Origin: DATNPX01 sp036702975
GTDB lineage: Bacteria; Cyanobacteriota; Vampirovibrionia; Obscuribacterales; Obscuribacteraceae
Assembly: GCA_036702975.1 (NCBI GenBank)
Contig: DATNPX010000059.1
Location: 248,001 to 312,000, forward strand
Direction: 5' to 3'
Length of the DNA stretch: 64,000 nt
Below, one piece after another: positions 1 to 8,887 of the stretch (within the stretch, counting starts at the first letter, position 1; each line of letters begins with the position of its first letter). The notes under the pieces are model-generated. The model made no database searches and was not told the DNA's origin. It saw only the letters and a list, made by a program, of their open reading frames with translations. Position numbers and translations under genes: made by a program.

Positions 1-1169
1 AAGTCCACGAATTGAGCGGCGGGAATATCACGTGCGACACTGACGTTTCGCAAGTGCACATCATCTTTATTTGCGCCAGTCACCATGTCTATTCGCCGAT
101 ACAAACGGTGGTCTGCGACTATGCGCTTTACCTTGTGTCCTTCGCCGCTGGTGACGTGGCATGCCCCGAGTGAACCAGGATGCGCCCCAAGGGCATCGAA
201 TATCTCAATCTCCGTTGCTACTCGCAAAGCACGCGCACCAAGAACCGCCTGCAACTTACTTTCGTTCAACTCCTGATCGCCTTGGACAAGTGCTAGAACT
301 ACTTTGTCATCGGCAACAAATACCAATGTTTTGATCTGGCGGTCAGCCGGCGCACCGCCCTCAAAGTCCTCCAACTCACGAATTGTACGCACGCCCGGCG
401 AGGCGAATTCAACCAGCTCATCACATTCGCCATCGCTTGCCCGAGACTCAGACTTCGACTGCGCCTTCTCCAGATTGGCAGCGTAGTCACACGACTGACA
501 CAAGCAAAGTGAGTCTTCACCAGCCGGAGTATCGATCATAAATTCGACCGAAGCAGTGCCTCCCATGGCGCCAGAACTCGCTTCGACTGCTCTAAAATTC
601 AAACCGCATCGAGAAAAAATGCTGCGGTAAGCGGCGTAGTGCTTTTGAAAAGCATCATCGAGCCCGGCTTCATCACAATCGAACGAATAAGAGTCTTTCA
701 TCGTGAACTCGCGCACACGCAGCAATCCACCTTTTGGTCTCGCTTCATCACGAAATTTTGTCTGCAACTGATACCAGATTTGCGGAAGCTGCTTGTATGA
801 GACAAGAAAAGTGCGGGCGATGCTTGTGAAGACCTCTTCGTGCGTCAAGCCCAACACAAGCTGCGAGCCTTTGCGGTCTTTCAGCTTGAACATAATGTCA
901 GAGACGATCTCGGTTCGACCAGACTCGTCCCAGAGTTCAAGCGGTTGCAACGCAGACAAAAGAAACTCCTGACCGCCGATATTGTTCATCTCCTGCCTGA
1001 TGATCTCGGCAATCTTCAAACGCGATCTTTGCCCAAGAGGCAACAGGCTGTACACACCTGAGGTGAGTTGTTTGATGTAGCCGGCACGCAACAGAAGTCT
1101 GTGGCTAACAGCTTCCACCTGTGCAGGTTCTTCGCGTAGTGTGGGGATGAACATTCGGGACCAGCGCAT
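1..1169 (-). CDS. proS: Prolyl-tRNA synthetase, N-terminal part (runs off left edge)
   Basis: Charges tRNA-Pro with proline in the cytoplasm. Read on the minus strand, the frame opens at ATG 1169 with MRWSRMFIPTLREEP and stays open to the window edge, so about 389 residues are visible and the C-terminus is missing. Class II features are clear: the motif 2 region with GLTHEEVF and FRDEARPKGGLLRVREF, then SSGAMGGTASVEFM. A CxxC pair (CLCQSCDYA) and a further domain follow, as expected for the bacterial-type enzyme with an inserted editing (INS) domain between motifs 2 and 3; the INS is only partly in view. A strong promoter and an attenuator-like leader lie upstream at 1204-1371. Identity is near certain; only the truncation limits the call. 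Confidence 0.96.
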   Translation of the reverse strand, partial: MRWSRMFIPTLREEPAQVEAVSHRLLLRAGYIKQLTSGVYSLLPLGQRSRLKIAEIIRQEMNNIGGQEFLLSALQPLELWDESGRTEIVSDIMFKLKDRKGSQLVLGLTHEEVFTSIARTFLVSYKQLPQIWYQLQTKFRDEARPKGGLLRVREFTMKDSYSFDCDEAGLDDAFQKHYAAYRSIFSRCGLNFRAVEASSGAMGGTASVEFMIDTPAGEDSLCLCQSCDYAANLEKAQSKSESRASDGECDELVEFASPGVRTIRELEDFEGGAPADRQIKTLVFVADDKVVLALVQGDQELNESKLQAVLGARALRVATEIEIFDALGAHPGSLGACHVTSGEGHKVKRIVADHRLYRRIDMVTGANKDDVHLRNVSVARDIPAAQFVD

Positions 1170-1203
1170 TTTTATTTGCCTCTTTTTGGTTCTCATATTG
1201 CAC

Positions 1204-1309
1204 AAAAAAAGCCACTCGCTTGCGGTGGCTTCGAACGGATTTACTGCTTCAACAACGTTATTGTAAATGCCCGTCTTTCCCACCTTGCAAGAGGTCGGTT
1301 GGCGATGGG
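1204..1309 (-). promoter_or_regulatory. Putative attenuator leader of proS with internal terminator
   Basis: Inside the proS leader the minus strand carries an intrinsic terminator: GCCAC(C) at 1229-1224, a loop, GTGGC at 1215-1211, then seven T (1210-1204), about 35 nt before the ATG. Upstream, GGTGGG (1284-1279) can pair either with CCCATC (1309-1304) or with the terminator's 5' arm GCCACC (1229-1224). These mutually exclusive pairings are the classic layout of anti-anti-terminator, anti-terminator and terminator. The leader lacks a recognisable T-box consensus, so the sensed signal is unknown. The pairing scheme was drawn by eye without folding energies. Confidence 0.5.
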
Positions 1310-1342
1310 GTATTAAAGTTGTCGGCTATGTTCATGCAGCAT

Positions 1343-1371
1343 ACATTATGACGAAGGTTGTCGTTTGTCAA
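1343..1371 (-). promoter_or_regulatory. Sigma70-type promoter for proS
   Basis: On the minus strand a perfect -35 box TTGACA (1371-1366) is followed after 17 nt by TAATGT (1348-1343), or after 15 nt by CATAAT (1350-1345). Transcription would start near 1336, leaving a leader of about 165 nt before proS. The only downstream gene in this orientation is proS. Confidence 0.6.
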
Positions 1372-1538
1372 CAAGTTATGAACGATCTTGAAATCAGATT
1401 TGGTTACCGCAAGGATATTATCTCGTCACTTTGATAGCACTTGTTGCAAGTATTCGATTAGACTAAAATTACAGTCATACATCACATGTCCGGTCTAGCT
1501 CAAGTACAGCTAGGCTCATAGCTGATTGGAGGCGGGTA

Positions 1539-2564
1539 ATGGAATACAGACAGCTCGGTGGTTCAGGCTTAAAGGTGCCTGTCCTCTGTTTTGGTACGGG
1601 CACCTTCGGCGGTGGCAACGATTTTTTCAAAGCTTGGGGAAGCACAGACGTCCCTGAAGCAAAAAGACTGATTGATATTTGTATGGATGCCGGCGTCAAC
1701 TTCTTCGACACAGCAGACATCTATTCCAACGGACTTTCTGAAGAAGTTCTCGGCAAAGCGATTCACGGTAAGCGCGATAAGTTACTGCTTTCAACTAAAG
1801 CCACTTTCAGGTTTGGAGACGGACCAAACGACGTCGGTTCATCCCGATACCATTTAATTGCCTCTCTGGAAAAAAGTCTCAAACGTTTGGGCACCGACTA
1901 CATAGACATCTATCACCTGCACGGCTTCGACGCGGTGGCGCCGGCCGAAGAAGTGCTGAGCACGCTCGACAACATGGTAAAAGAGGGCAAGATCAGATAC
2001 ATTGCTTGCTCCAACTTCTCAGGATGGCACCTGATGAAATCGCTAGCGGTCTCAGATCGTTATGGTTGGACGAGATATGTTGCACAACAATCATACTATT
2101 CGCTCATCGGTCGTGAATTCGAGTGGGAGCTTATGCCGTTAGGCATAGACCAGAAAGTCGGCTGCCTTGTCTGGAGCCCGCTAGGATGGGGCCGATTGAC
2201 CGGCAGAATTCGCCGCGGGCAAGATATTCCCGCCGATAGCAGGTTGCACAAAACGGCCCAAATGGGTCCGCAAGTAGAGGATGAGTATCTGTACAAAGTG
2301 GTCGATGCACTAGATGAAGTGGCAAAGGAGACTGGAAAAACAGTACCTCAGATTGCTCTCAACTGGCTTTTGCAAAGACCGACCGTCTCGAGCCTGATCA
2401 TCGGAGCCAGAGATGAAAAACAACTGCGCGCAAATCTGGAATCAGTTGGCTGGAACCTCACGAAAGAGCAAGTAGCGAAACTGGATGCAGCGAGCGAGGT
2501 GCCGAAAATCTACCCCTATTGGCACCAGGCGCAATTCAACGAAAGAAATCCTTTCCCCGTTTAG
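1539..2564 (+). CDS. Aldo/keto reductase
   Basis: NAD(P)H-dependent cytoplasmic reductase of carbonyl compounds; the physiological substrate cannot be told. The 341-residue length is typical for the family. The catalytic tetrad is visible: Asp57 and Tyr62 in FDTADIYSNG, Lys87 in LLSTKATF and His128 in YHLHG. The C-terminal cofactor-binding stretch SSLIIGARDEKQLRANL follows, as in other members. ATG 1539 is supported by GGAGG about 9 nt upstream. The gene stands alone, divergent from proS and followed by an intrinsic terminator. Closest general resemblance is to the YajO/L-glyceraldehyde 3-phosphate reductase-type subgroup, which is a subgroup guess only. Confidence 0.93.
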   Translation: MEYRQLGGSGLKVPVLCFGTGTFGGGNDFFKAWGSTDVPEAKRLIDICMDAGVNFFDTADIYSNGLSEEVLGKAIHGKRDKLLLSTKATFRFGDGPNDVGSSRYHLIASLEKSLKRLGTDYIDIYHLHGFDAVAPAEEVLSTLDNMVKEGKIRYIACSNFSGWHLMKSLAVSDRYGWTRYVAQQSYYSLIGREFEWELMPLGIDQKVGCLVWSPLGWGRLTGRIRRGQDIPADSRLHKTAQMGPQVEDEYLYKVVDALDEVAKETGKTVPQIALNWLLQRPTVSSLIIGARDEKQLRANLESVGWNLTKEQVAKLDAASEVPKIYPYWHQAQFNERNPFPV

Positions 2565-2596
2565 AAAAGGAAGAAAGCGTTAGGAAACAAAAAACG

Positions 2597-2624
2597 GCGG
2601 CAGCGACCGGGCTGCCGCTGTTTT
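2597..2624 (+). terminator. Intrinsic terminator after aldo/keto reductase gene
   Basis: Perfect 8-bp stem GCGGCAGC (2597-2604) / GCTGCCGC (2611-2618) with a 6-nt loop, followed by TGTTTT. It lies 33 nt after the stop codon of the aldo/keto reductase gene. Confidence 0.8.
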
Positions 2625-2791
2625 CTGCGTTTTGCAAAAGAACCAGGACCGCTGCCAAAAGCAGCAATATAAAAGGAATATGTGAGTTCGCCGTGGTCGC
2701 CGAAAGCACACTTATAAGATAGGAGTGTAGGAATCCAGGTACCGAGTCTCACACCCGCCCCCTAAACTACAAATTTAAAGGAACCAATTCC

Positions 2792-4225
2792 ATGGGCTAC
2801 ATGCCGGAATTCATTCCCACGGACCGACCGGAAACTCCAATACTTGATTTAAGCCACAAGCTTACGCCGACCGCGATTGCAAACTTAAACCAGTCGTGCA
2901 CGAACCTCGATTACAGCGCAAAAGTACTGATTCTACCAGCTAACTACACAAGCCCAGACCTGCATAGTCTGGCTCTCGATGTATCGCGGGCATGGCGCAC
3001 TAACACCGGCAATACCATGTTGATGGTTGTCGACTTAAAGGGACACAAAGTACGCATTATTGGTTCGCCACGATTGAATAAAGGCGGTGTCACTACCGAC
3101 TACATTACAAACGAGCTTATTCCTAAAGAGTTCGTGCCCTATATGAAAGCCGGAGACTTAAGTTCTGCTGTGCGCCTTTCGTTACAGGCAGCCAATAGTA
3201 AACTTACCGGCAAGCGGCAAGCCTTGGAGACAGCATCAACGCCGCCAACAGCATCGACAGTTCAGTCCGGTAAGCCGATGACCGAAGCACGAACGGCGGC
3301 TGCTCAACCAGCACCAATTCCCGGGGCTCATAACACCGTACCGCTCCTTCCGACACCGGCACTTCTCGCTGCAATACTAACGGTTTTGGTTCTCGGCTTC
3401 GTATTCGTGCGAAAGAAACAAAAGAGCGACAACATCAAAAATTTTGCTGCCCTACAGAAATCAATCGACAAGCTACACGAAAAAGCTAACCAACTCGGAT
3501 TAGGTTCCGACTACCTAGACTCGCAGAACAACGCCAAACTCGCTAGAGACATCTCTGACTTCTTCGCGAAGCTACTTACTCTGGAGAAGGCATACGAAGA
3601 GACTCAAAAGTTGTTGAGCAGTCCGTCGGAATGCGGCGAAACTACTGCCGCCATCGCACGATGCAACCGCTATATCGCCACACTAGACCAAGCCGTTAAC
3701 GGCTTGCTTGCAGAGGTTAATCAGCTAACCGGCTATGTGCCAACTTACGAACCGAATGCCACCATTCCTGCGGCGACGCCTCTTCAGGATGAAACCAACG
3801 TCGGCGTTATACCACAACCTGTGGCGTTAGAAGAGAGGCCAAATAAGCGAAGCAATATCGTCTCGTTTCCGTCTGGGCATTCATATCGCGCGCCATCATG
3901 GGTAGTGACGCCTGAAAATGCCTATCTGGAAGCAGGTGGTTTGGCGGCGATAGCACTATTTCTTGACCGCATGCGGCAAAGGCAAGCGATGGATTCTATG
4001 CCGGTAACTGCATACCATCCTTACAGTCAAGGTAGCACTTACTCAAGCGACTACCGCTCCAGTTCATGGAGAGACAGGTATGACGCTTATAACAATCGCT
4101 ATGATGACGGACCGAGCATCTGGGATACATCGGACACTTCAAACAGCGGATGGAGCTGGGACAGCGGGTCTTCGGATTCATCCAGCGACTCAGGCTCGAG
4201 TTCAGACGGCGGCGGCAGCTGGTAG
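2792..4225 (+). CDS. TPM-domain membrane protein with Ser/Gly-rich tail
   Basis: 477 residues. The N-terminal ~150 residues resemble the TPM domain (YgcG/TPM_phosphatase family), with strand-helix pattern VLILPANY, TMLMVVDLKGHKVRIIGS and a later helix LSSAVRLSLQAAN. A Pro/Thr/Ala-rich linker leads to one transmembrane helix (LLAAILTVLVLGFVFVRKK, ~residues 187-207) and a coiled-coil-like cytoplasmic or periplasmic segment. The last ~70 residues are Ser/Tyr/Asp-rich and end in a Ser/Gly tail (SSSDGGGSW), a feature common in YgcG-like proteins. No classical signal peptide precedes the TPM domain, which is unusual. ATG 2792 has AAAGGAA about 9 nt upstream. TPM proteins have been tied to membrane-protein or photosystem repair in phototrophs; here the role is unknown. 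Confidence 0.75.
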   Translation: MGYMPEFIPTDRPETPILDLSHKLTPTAIANLNQSCTNLDYSAKVLILPANYTSPDLHSLALDVSRAWRTNTGNTMLMVVDLKGHKVRIIGSPRLNKGGVTTDYITNELIPKEFVPYMKAGDLSSAVRLSLQAANSKLTGKRQALETASTPPTASTVQSGKPMTEARTAAAQPAPIPGAHNTVPLLPTPALLAAILTVLVLGFVFVRKKQKSDNIKNFAALQKSIDKLHEKANQLGLGSDYLDSQNNAKLARDISDFFAKLLTLEKAYEETQKLLSSPSECGETTAAIARCNRYIATLDQAVNGLLAEVNQLTGYVPTYEPNATIPAATPLQDETNVGVIPQPVALEERPNKRSNIVSFPSGHSYRAPSWVVTPENAYLEAGGLAAIALFLDRMRQRQAMDSMPVTAYHPYSQGSTYSSDYRSSSWRDRYDAYNNRYDDGPSIWDTSDTSNSGWSWDSGSSDSSSDSGSSSDGGGSW

Positions 4226-4234
4226 TTGCAAATA

Positions 4235-4267
4235 CTGAACAATCGTATGAATGATACGATTGTTCAG
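4235..4267. terminator. Perfect 14-bp inverted repeat between convergent genes
   Basis: CTGAACAATCGTAT (4235-4248) and ATACGATTGTTCAG (4254-4267) are perfectly complementary around a 5-nt loop. It sits between the stop codons of two convergent genes (4225 on plus, 4307 on minus), so a bidirectional termination or mRNA 3'-end stem-loop is likely. No T-run follows on either strand, so factor-independent termination is not certain. Confidence 0.55.
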
Positions 4268-4306
4268 CGCTGAGGTTGTGAACATCGCTCCGGTAATACC
4301 TAATAC

Positions 4307-4912
4307 TTAGTCTTTTCGCAGTTTGAAATCAACTCTGCGTTGGAAAAACAGACGATGCAACTCACCTTTAGGCAGTGAACGGTCTAACTCCCGCACGGTG
4401 AACAAAATAACGAACAGAAGAAGATTCGCCGTCTGATGCGCAAACGTGAAAAGCAGCGGATGAATGGGATGTACTGAGGGGTGTGGAATGAACCGTTCCT
4501 CCAGATGTTCGGCGGCAGCCACTATTACCGTCATGAGCACCGATTTCCAAAGAACCGAGGCAATCAAAGAGCGTCCCTCAAAAAGCGACATGAGCCGCAG
4601 CTTCTGGGCAAGCAGAACGACTTTTGCTAAAGCCACGGCTTCGACTGCTGCAGTTATATACGCGTGCACAAACATATTCACGCCCAACTGAATGAGAATC
4701 AGGCAACGAGCCGTAGCAAGAAACGAAAATCCAGCCAAAAGATAAATAAGAATGGCAAGAAATGCCTTTGCTTCCTCTTTCAAAAACTCCTTGCGCTTCG
4801 GAGTAATTACAGAATGCATCGCGCTCGAAGCAACGTCAGTCAGGTGATGTTTGTGCGGAACATCAGTGACAGGCGGCTTAAGCGACTCAGATTCGTTAAC
4901 TGGTTCGGTCAT
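4307..4912 (-). CDS. Multi-pass membrane protein of unknown function
   Basis: About 201 residues from ATG 4912. A hydrophilic N-terminal ~50 residues precedes hydrophobic segments: AFLAILIYLLAGFSFLATARCL, a second around VHAYITAAVEAVALAKVVLLA, a third near LWKSVLMTVIVAAAE and a fourth near ANLLLFVILFTV. The tail RVDFKLRKD is basic. The start overlaps the TGA of the upstream hydrolase gene (ATGA overlap), so the two are translationally coupled in one operon; an upstream in-frame ATG at 4939 lies inside that gene and is less likely. No family was recognised. Confidence 0.7.
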   Translation of the reverse strand: MTEPVNESESLKPPVTDVPHKHHLTDVASSAMHSVITPKRKEFLKEEAKAFLAILIYLLAGFSFLATARCLILIQLGVNMFVHAYITAAVEAVALAKVVLLAQKLRLMSLFEGRSLIASVLWKSVLMTVIVAAAEHLEERFIPHPSVHPIHPLLFTFAHQTANLLLFVILFTVRELDRSLPKGELHRLFFQRRVDFKLRKD

Positions 4913-6093
4913 TTCTTCACCTTTACGACCCGTTTGCAAAACTGATTGGGCAGGTCGCCCGTAGTGTTTTCAATTTTTTCCGACCGGTTGGCAATGCGCA
5001 CAAGGCCATTTGCATGAACCAAAGATTCGGGCTCTAATACGTACCCGTCCGGAGGTGCATCTTTATTTATGATGTTGCCTAGCAACTCAAACGGAATGCT
5101 ATGGCCTGTGAATCCCTTGTCAATTGAGGTGAAATCGATGCGTTCTATTTGGCCAGGATTTTTCTCCTTCCAATCCTTGGGTACCACCACCTGATTTGCA
5201 GCTTCACCGGTTCGATAGTAGCCTCCGGCTAGCATCTGCGCAAACGGTAACATTTTGTCCTTATTCGAGACATAAACGCGGATTTTAGAGGAGTCTTCCG
5301 TGATGCCCATCAAATAATGCCGGCAAGTTGATGCGTCGATATCCGCCGATACGATCTCCCATTCTCGAACCAACCCTTTTCCGTAGCTGAATGGCAATGA
5401 ACGCACTACAAGTCGATTACCCATGCTATGCGAGACAAATACTACCTGAATCGGATTCTTCTCATTGAAGTCACACAGGTCTTTGCAGAACATGTTGAAG
5501 TGCGCCTGCGACCATTCGTTATTAACTCCGTCAACGAAGTAGCTCCGCCACTTCGTCGCTGCCGGCCAGGAATACATCACGACTGGTTTCTTCACGTAAT
5601 AGGCTAGGTCGGCAGCATCTTGAGCACTGTCTTCAAAGGGATCGCAAGCGCCATGAACGAAAACGACAAATTCGTTTTGCTGTGTCTTATCGAGTGCGGT
5701 CTTAATGCGTTTGAAAAACTCGCTTTTGGCGGCAGCATAATCGTCCGACGAGATCATGTCTTTTTGAGATGTCTTTCCGCCCTTTTTATTTGAACCACGC
5801 CATCCCAGCTGCTCGATAGTCTTGTCGCTCGTATCGAGGTGCTGTGCATTCGCAACCGTAATGAACGCTGTTCCGTAGAACATTTCGTGCATGCACTTAA
5901 TAGGGTAGCGCCTGTGCGTCCCGAACTTTTCGCCGACCTTGGCACGGTCAGTCAAATAATAAATGGGAATAGTAACGTACTTAGTTTTCTCGGCAAAAGC
6001 CGGGCTACAGAACAAAGACAAAGCGACGCTTATCGCAAATAACATCGAACTAGATATCAGCAACCATTGAGACCGGCAAAAAATTTTAGACAA
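4909..6093 (-). CDS. Secreted alpha/beta hydrolase, DUF900-like
   Basis: 394 residues with an N-terminal signal peptide (hydrophobic LLISSSMLFAISVALSLF, cleavage after AFA near residue 34). The core resembles the DUF900 alpha/beta-hydrolase family: FVVFVHGA oxyanion strand, PVVMYSWPA, and the nucleophile elbow VVFVSHSMGNRLV carrying Ser in G/SxSMG context. A later Asp region and a His near FTGHSIPFE could complete the triad. Expected location is the periplasm or outer surface; the substrate is unknown. First gene of a two-gene operon with the membrane protein at 4307-4912. The start is ATG 6093, giving the signal peptide directly. Confidence 0.8.
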   Translation of the reverse strand: MSKIFCRSQWLLISSSMLFAISVALSLFCSPAFAEKTKYVTIPIYYLTDRAKVGEKFGTHRRYPIKCMHEMFYGTAFITVANAQHLDTSDKTIEQLGWRGSNKKGGKTSQKDMISSDDYAAAKSEFFKRIKTALDKTQQNEFVVFVHGACDPFEDSAQDAADLAYYVKKPVVMYSWPAATKWRSYFVDGVNNEWSQAHFNMFCKDLCDFNEKNPIQVVFVSHSMGNRLVVRSLPFSYGKGLVREWEIVSADIDASTCRHYLMGITEDSSKIRVYVSNKDKMLPFAQMLAGGYYRTGEAANQVVVPKDWKEKNPGQIERIDFTSIDKGFTGHSIPFELLGNIINKDAPPDGYVLEPESLVHANGLVRIANRSEKIENTTGDLPNQFCKRVVKVKK

Positions 6094-6308
6094 ATAACAC
6101 TCCGTCTTTACATGAGCCTCCCAGAAAAGGACCTCACATGAGGCACTGCCAGATTATCGCCGAAATCGCGCGGGAAAACCTCACTCTCCCAAGGGAAAAA
6201 GAGCGAACAAGCATATGGCGGTTTTTCACACCAATTTCACCCTCAGCCCCTTAATCTGAGTATGTCGATAGACGCCCTGTCGACTGTCACAGAACGCATG
6301 AGGTATCG

Positions 6309-6590
6309 ATGCAGCAATACGCCGCTCCCACGTTCAATAGCTCAACCCGCATGTCAGCCCCTCTCGTCGAGAGCGAACAAGAGACGCCGATGCAGGAGAA
6401 GCCAAAGACTCCCATCGGAGTAGCAACAATGGATATGCGAGGCATAGTCGTGCTGGAACTTCGCCTGGTAAATCAGTCACGCAAAGCGCCGCCTGTTCAC
6501 TATTGGCCAGGAATGCCGGACTACCAGCGCGTCGTTCAACACATCGGTATCACGCCGGGTCAGACCCGGTTTGTCTACCCGTTTCCATAA
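6309..6590 (+). CDS. Small hypothetical protein
   Basis: 93 residues, no signal peptide or membrane segment. The first ~40 residues are polar and low complexity. The second half (GIVVLELRLVNQSRKAPP, then HIGITPGQTRFVYPFP) has a compact strand/turn pattern. The plus-strand gene has no recognisable family. ATG 6309 has only a weak AGG upstream. A hairpin follows at 6638-6657. Moderately likely to be real because it fills the gap between opposing transcription units. Confidence 0.45.
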   Translation: MQQYAAPTFNSSTRMSAPLVESEQETPMQEKPKTPIGVATMDMRGIVVLELRLVNQSRKAPPVHYWPGMPDYQRVVQHIGITPGQTRFVYPFP

Positions 6591-6637
6591 CAACTCCGTA
6601 ACTTAAAGGCTGTCAAAATCCATTACGAAAGCCTGCG

Positions 6638-6657
6638 TTGGCGGGCACTGCCGCCAA
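6638..6657 (+). terminator. Hairpin after small hypothetical gene
   Basis: Perfect stem TTGGCGG (6638-6644) / CCGCCAA (6651-6657) with a 6-nt loop, about 50 nt after the stop at 6590. A T-run (TTGTTTTT) comes only about 10 nt later, so termination strength is uncertain. Confidence 0.4.
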
Positions 6658-6771
6658 TAATGCATTGTTTTTAATATGCATCGCCGCAGTGATACGTGAT
6701 CTCACGCTGGTGAACCAGGGCTCGAGCGCTTAAATTGCCAGTATGGCTGCCCGTTTGGGTTGGGAAGGCGG

Positions 6772-8733
6772 ATGTACGCAAGCAAGGAAATTTTTGGCGA
6801 CTTAGTCAACGACGTCGGTATCGTCGGTCAGATGATTGGTGCGGCCGGCAAGAATTTGCGCAATTTCTTCATCCGCAAAAAGCAAGCTCAACCAGACCCT
6901 GGTCTCTTGAAGACACGCGAGCTGCAATCGGCCAAGATTCAACTGCGTTTACTTGGCAGACAAGGCAAGTATGGCGATATTCTCGAGATAGCGACGTCGG
7001 CAGAGCACGATGATATAGCCAGACTGGCAGTACTCGAGATCGTCGAGGGGAAGCTCAATGCAACCGAGCGTATTCAGTTCCTGGCAGCAATTGCCGACAG
7101 CTTTTCTAAAGCGGCAGTGCCAGCAACAGTCGTTTTGTACAATCAAGGCGAATTCGACCTTGCGCTCTCAATATTCCTCGAGCGGCTCGCCAACAGTGAA
7201 ATGGCTCGCTTGATAGAAAGCGGCAAAGCGAAGCTGCTCTCTGTTCTCGACCTCTTAGGTGCGCTCGACGTGGTGCAAAGCACCTCTTACAGCTCTCAAT
7301 ATTTCGATGAACTTTTCAAGGCTCTGGCAAACAGTCCAGAGATGCAAGTGGAAGCGCTCATGGAGATTCTAGGCGATCCGAAACCGAGCGCGCCACGCGG
7401 ACTCTATTCGAGCAACAGCGTCACTCAAGACGTAAAGATGAAAGCGATGAACATGCTTCAATACATCTCGGTTGAGGATAAAGACAGAGCACTCTCTTTT
7501 GCATGCAAAGACGAAGACGACCTGGTGGCCCATCGCGCTACGATGAGCCTCATTAACATGTGGCAATCGCAAAATGCTAACGGCATGTTGCCACAAGGTC
7601 TGGAATCGTTTCCACTTCTCAACACCAATCTATTGACGCAAGTGTGCCAGATGGCGTCGTCTTTCAAGTGGACGGATGGAATCGCAGCTGATGAACTGTT
7701 GCACAGACATGCGAAACTAATGGCACAGCTGAGCGCAGTCGATGGAGAGTCCGATCCCACGCTGCAAGCCTGTCTGCAAAAGCAGCTTGACCGCACACAA
7801 TTCGAATTGCGCAGATTGAGCGAATATCGTGTCAATCAATTGCAACCACTGATCAATAAGATGACGCAAGCGTTGGGCATACCGAATGCGGCGCTTTCGA
7901 CTTCAGACGACCCGGCGATTCTTGCGGCCTACGTCGTTGGTGGTGGATGCATCGAATTAAGCCGGCGCATACTTTTTGATGACGAGCCGCTTTCCGAAGA
8001 TTTGCTGTCGACATTGCTGCACGAACTTGGACACATGGAACAAGATGTCTTGATCATTCGCATGATCGCCGACGACCTGAATCTCAAATTCGGACAACAC
8101 GCAGACTTGCTCTATCCGCTCTACGAACGCTATGCCTCAGGCATAGGTTATGCTCCGCAGAGTATGTTCTTACTGGCCGTGTTGCGCCTGCGTGCCGACA
8201 AACCGTTAAACGAAAGCCAGCGTCAACGGGCCTTAAGATTGCACGAGTCATCTTACTTAGCCAAACTCGGACACGAGCAACTGGTCTATATTCGCAATCG
8301 TGCCAACAGACTGAATGACTCTTACGAAGAGCTTGACGACGGCAAACACGACTCCATGCTTCTCACTTGCCTGATCAACACGAAGGCTGTCACCAGCTGG
8401 TTTAGCCAAGGTGCAGTACCGGCAGTATTGCTTTACGAGATCGAAAGCTGCAAGCAAGATCTTTTCCAGATTTACGATGCGATGTCGCTCGGGCCTCGTC
8501 CCAAAGACATCGTGGGTTGGGCAACAAAAGCCTACAAAACTGACAAGCGCGATGCCATAGAGCCTATCGTGCAACGCCTGCGAACACTGCTTATGCAGAT
8601 TCTCAATGAAGAGTGTCAACGCCTAGACAAGGAAATGAGTGACATACGCCGCTCTGGCTATCACGAAAGCGAAGCTTATCTCATTTCTGACCGCGTGGAA
8701 GTAATTGTCAAAGCCCTCAGACGGGGCTGGTAG
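6772..8733 (+). CDS. HEAT/TPR-like repeat protein with HELGH metallopeptidase motif
   Basis: 653 residues from ATG 6772, preceded by GGGAAGGCGG; an upstream in-frame TTG at 6760 lies inside that ribosome-binding site. The N-terminal ~320 residues are helical and repetitive (for example DDIARLAVLEIVEGKLNA and DLVAHRATMSLINMW), in the manner of HEAT or TPR solenoids. At residues 417-421 the sequence LLHELGHMEQD carries HELGH, the zinc-binding and catalytic core of gluzincin/metzincin-type peptidases, inside a predicted helix. A third ligand is not obvious; glutamates follow around residues 440-460. No signal peptide, so it is probably cytoplasmic. The family was not recognised and peptidase activity is inferred from one motif. 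Confidence 0.7.
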   Translation: MYASKEIFGDLVNDVGIVGQMIGAAGKNLRNFFIRKKQAQPDPGLLKTRELQSAKIQLRLLGRQGKYGDILEIATSAEHDDIARLAVLEIVEGKLNATERIQFLAAIADSFSKAAVPATVVLYNQGEFDLALSIFLERLANSEMARLIESGKAKLLSVLDLLGALDVVQSTSYSSQYFDELFKALANSPEMQVEALMEILGDPKPSAPRGLYSSNSVTQDVKMKAMNMLQYISVEDKDRALSFACKDEDDLVAHRATMSLINMWQSQNANGMLPQGLESFPLLNTNLLTQVCQMASSFKWTDGIAADELLHRHAKLMAQLSAVDGESDPTLQACLQKQLDRTQFELRRLSEYRVNQLQPLINKMTQALGIPNAALSTSDDPAILAAYVVGGGCIELSRRILFDDEPLSEDLLSTLLHELGHMEQDVLIIRMIADDLNLKFGQHADLLYPLYERYASGIGYAPQSMFLLAVLRLRADKPLNESQRQRALRLHESSYLAKLGHEQLVYIRNRANRLNDSYEELDDGKHDSMLLTCLINTKAVTSWFSQGAVPAVLLYEIESCKQDLFQIYDAMSLGPRPKDIVGWATKAYKTDKRDAIEPIVQRLRTLLMQILNEECQRLDKEMSDIRRSGYHESEAYLISDRVEVIVKALRRGW

Positions 8734-8887
8734 TTAAACCCTTAGAGATGGTAATTTTAATAGTGCTTTTCGCGCTGGTGTGGCTTGGCGACTGCGCCCG
8801 GCACAGCTTCCGTTGTGAGTCTTCTTGACACCTCACCTACGCCTGAATTTCGATTCGTAGTTACGTTGTTAGACAAGGAAATCAAGA

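Noticed and set aside
1201..1262. tRNA-like TTCGAA sequence and hairpin upstream of proS
   Set aside because: The arms do not form a cloverleaf (no matching T stem or acceptor stem); the hairpin with a T-run is better explained as a terminator in the proS leader.
1204..1309. Canonical T-box riboswitch
   Set aside because: The usual AGGGTGGTACCGCG-type antiterminator bulge is absent and the leader is short, so only a general attenuator is claimed.
4664..4945. 93-codon plus-strand frame
   Set aside because: It is antisense to the coupled membrane protein and hydrolase genes and shows no protein-like pattern.
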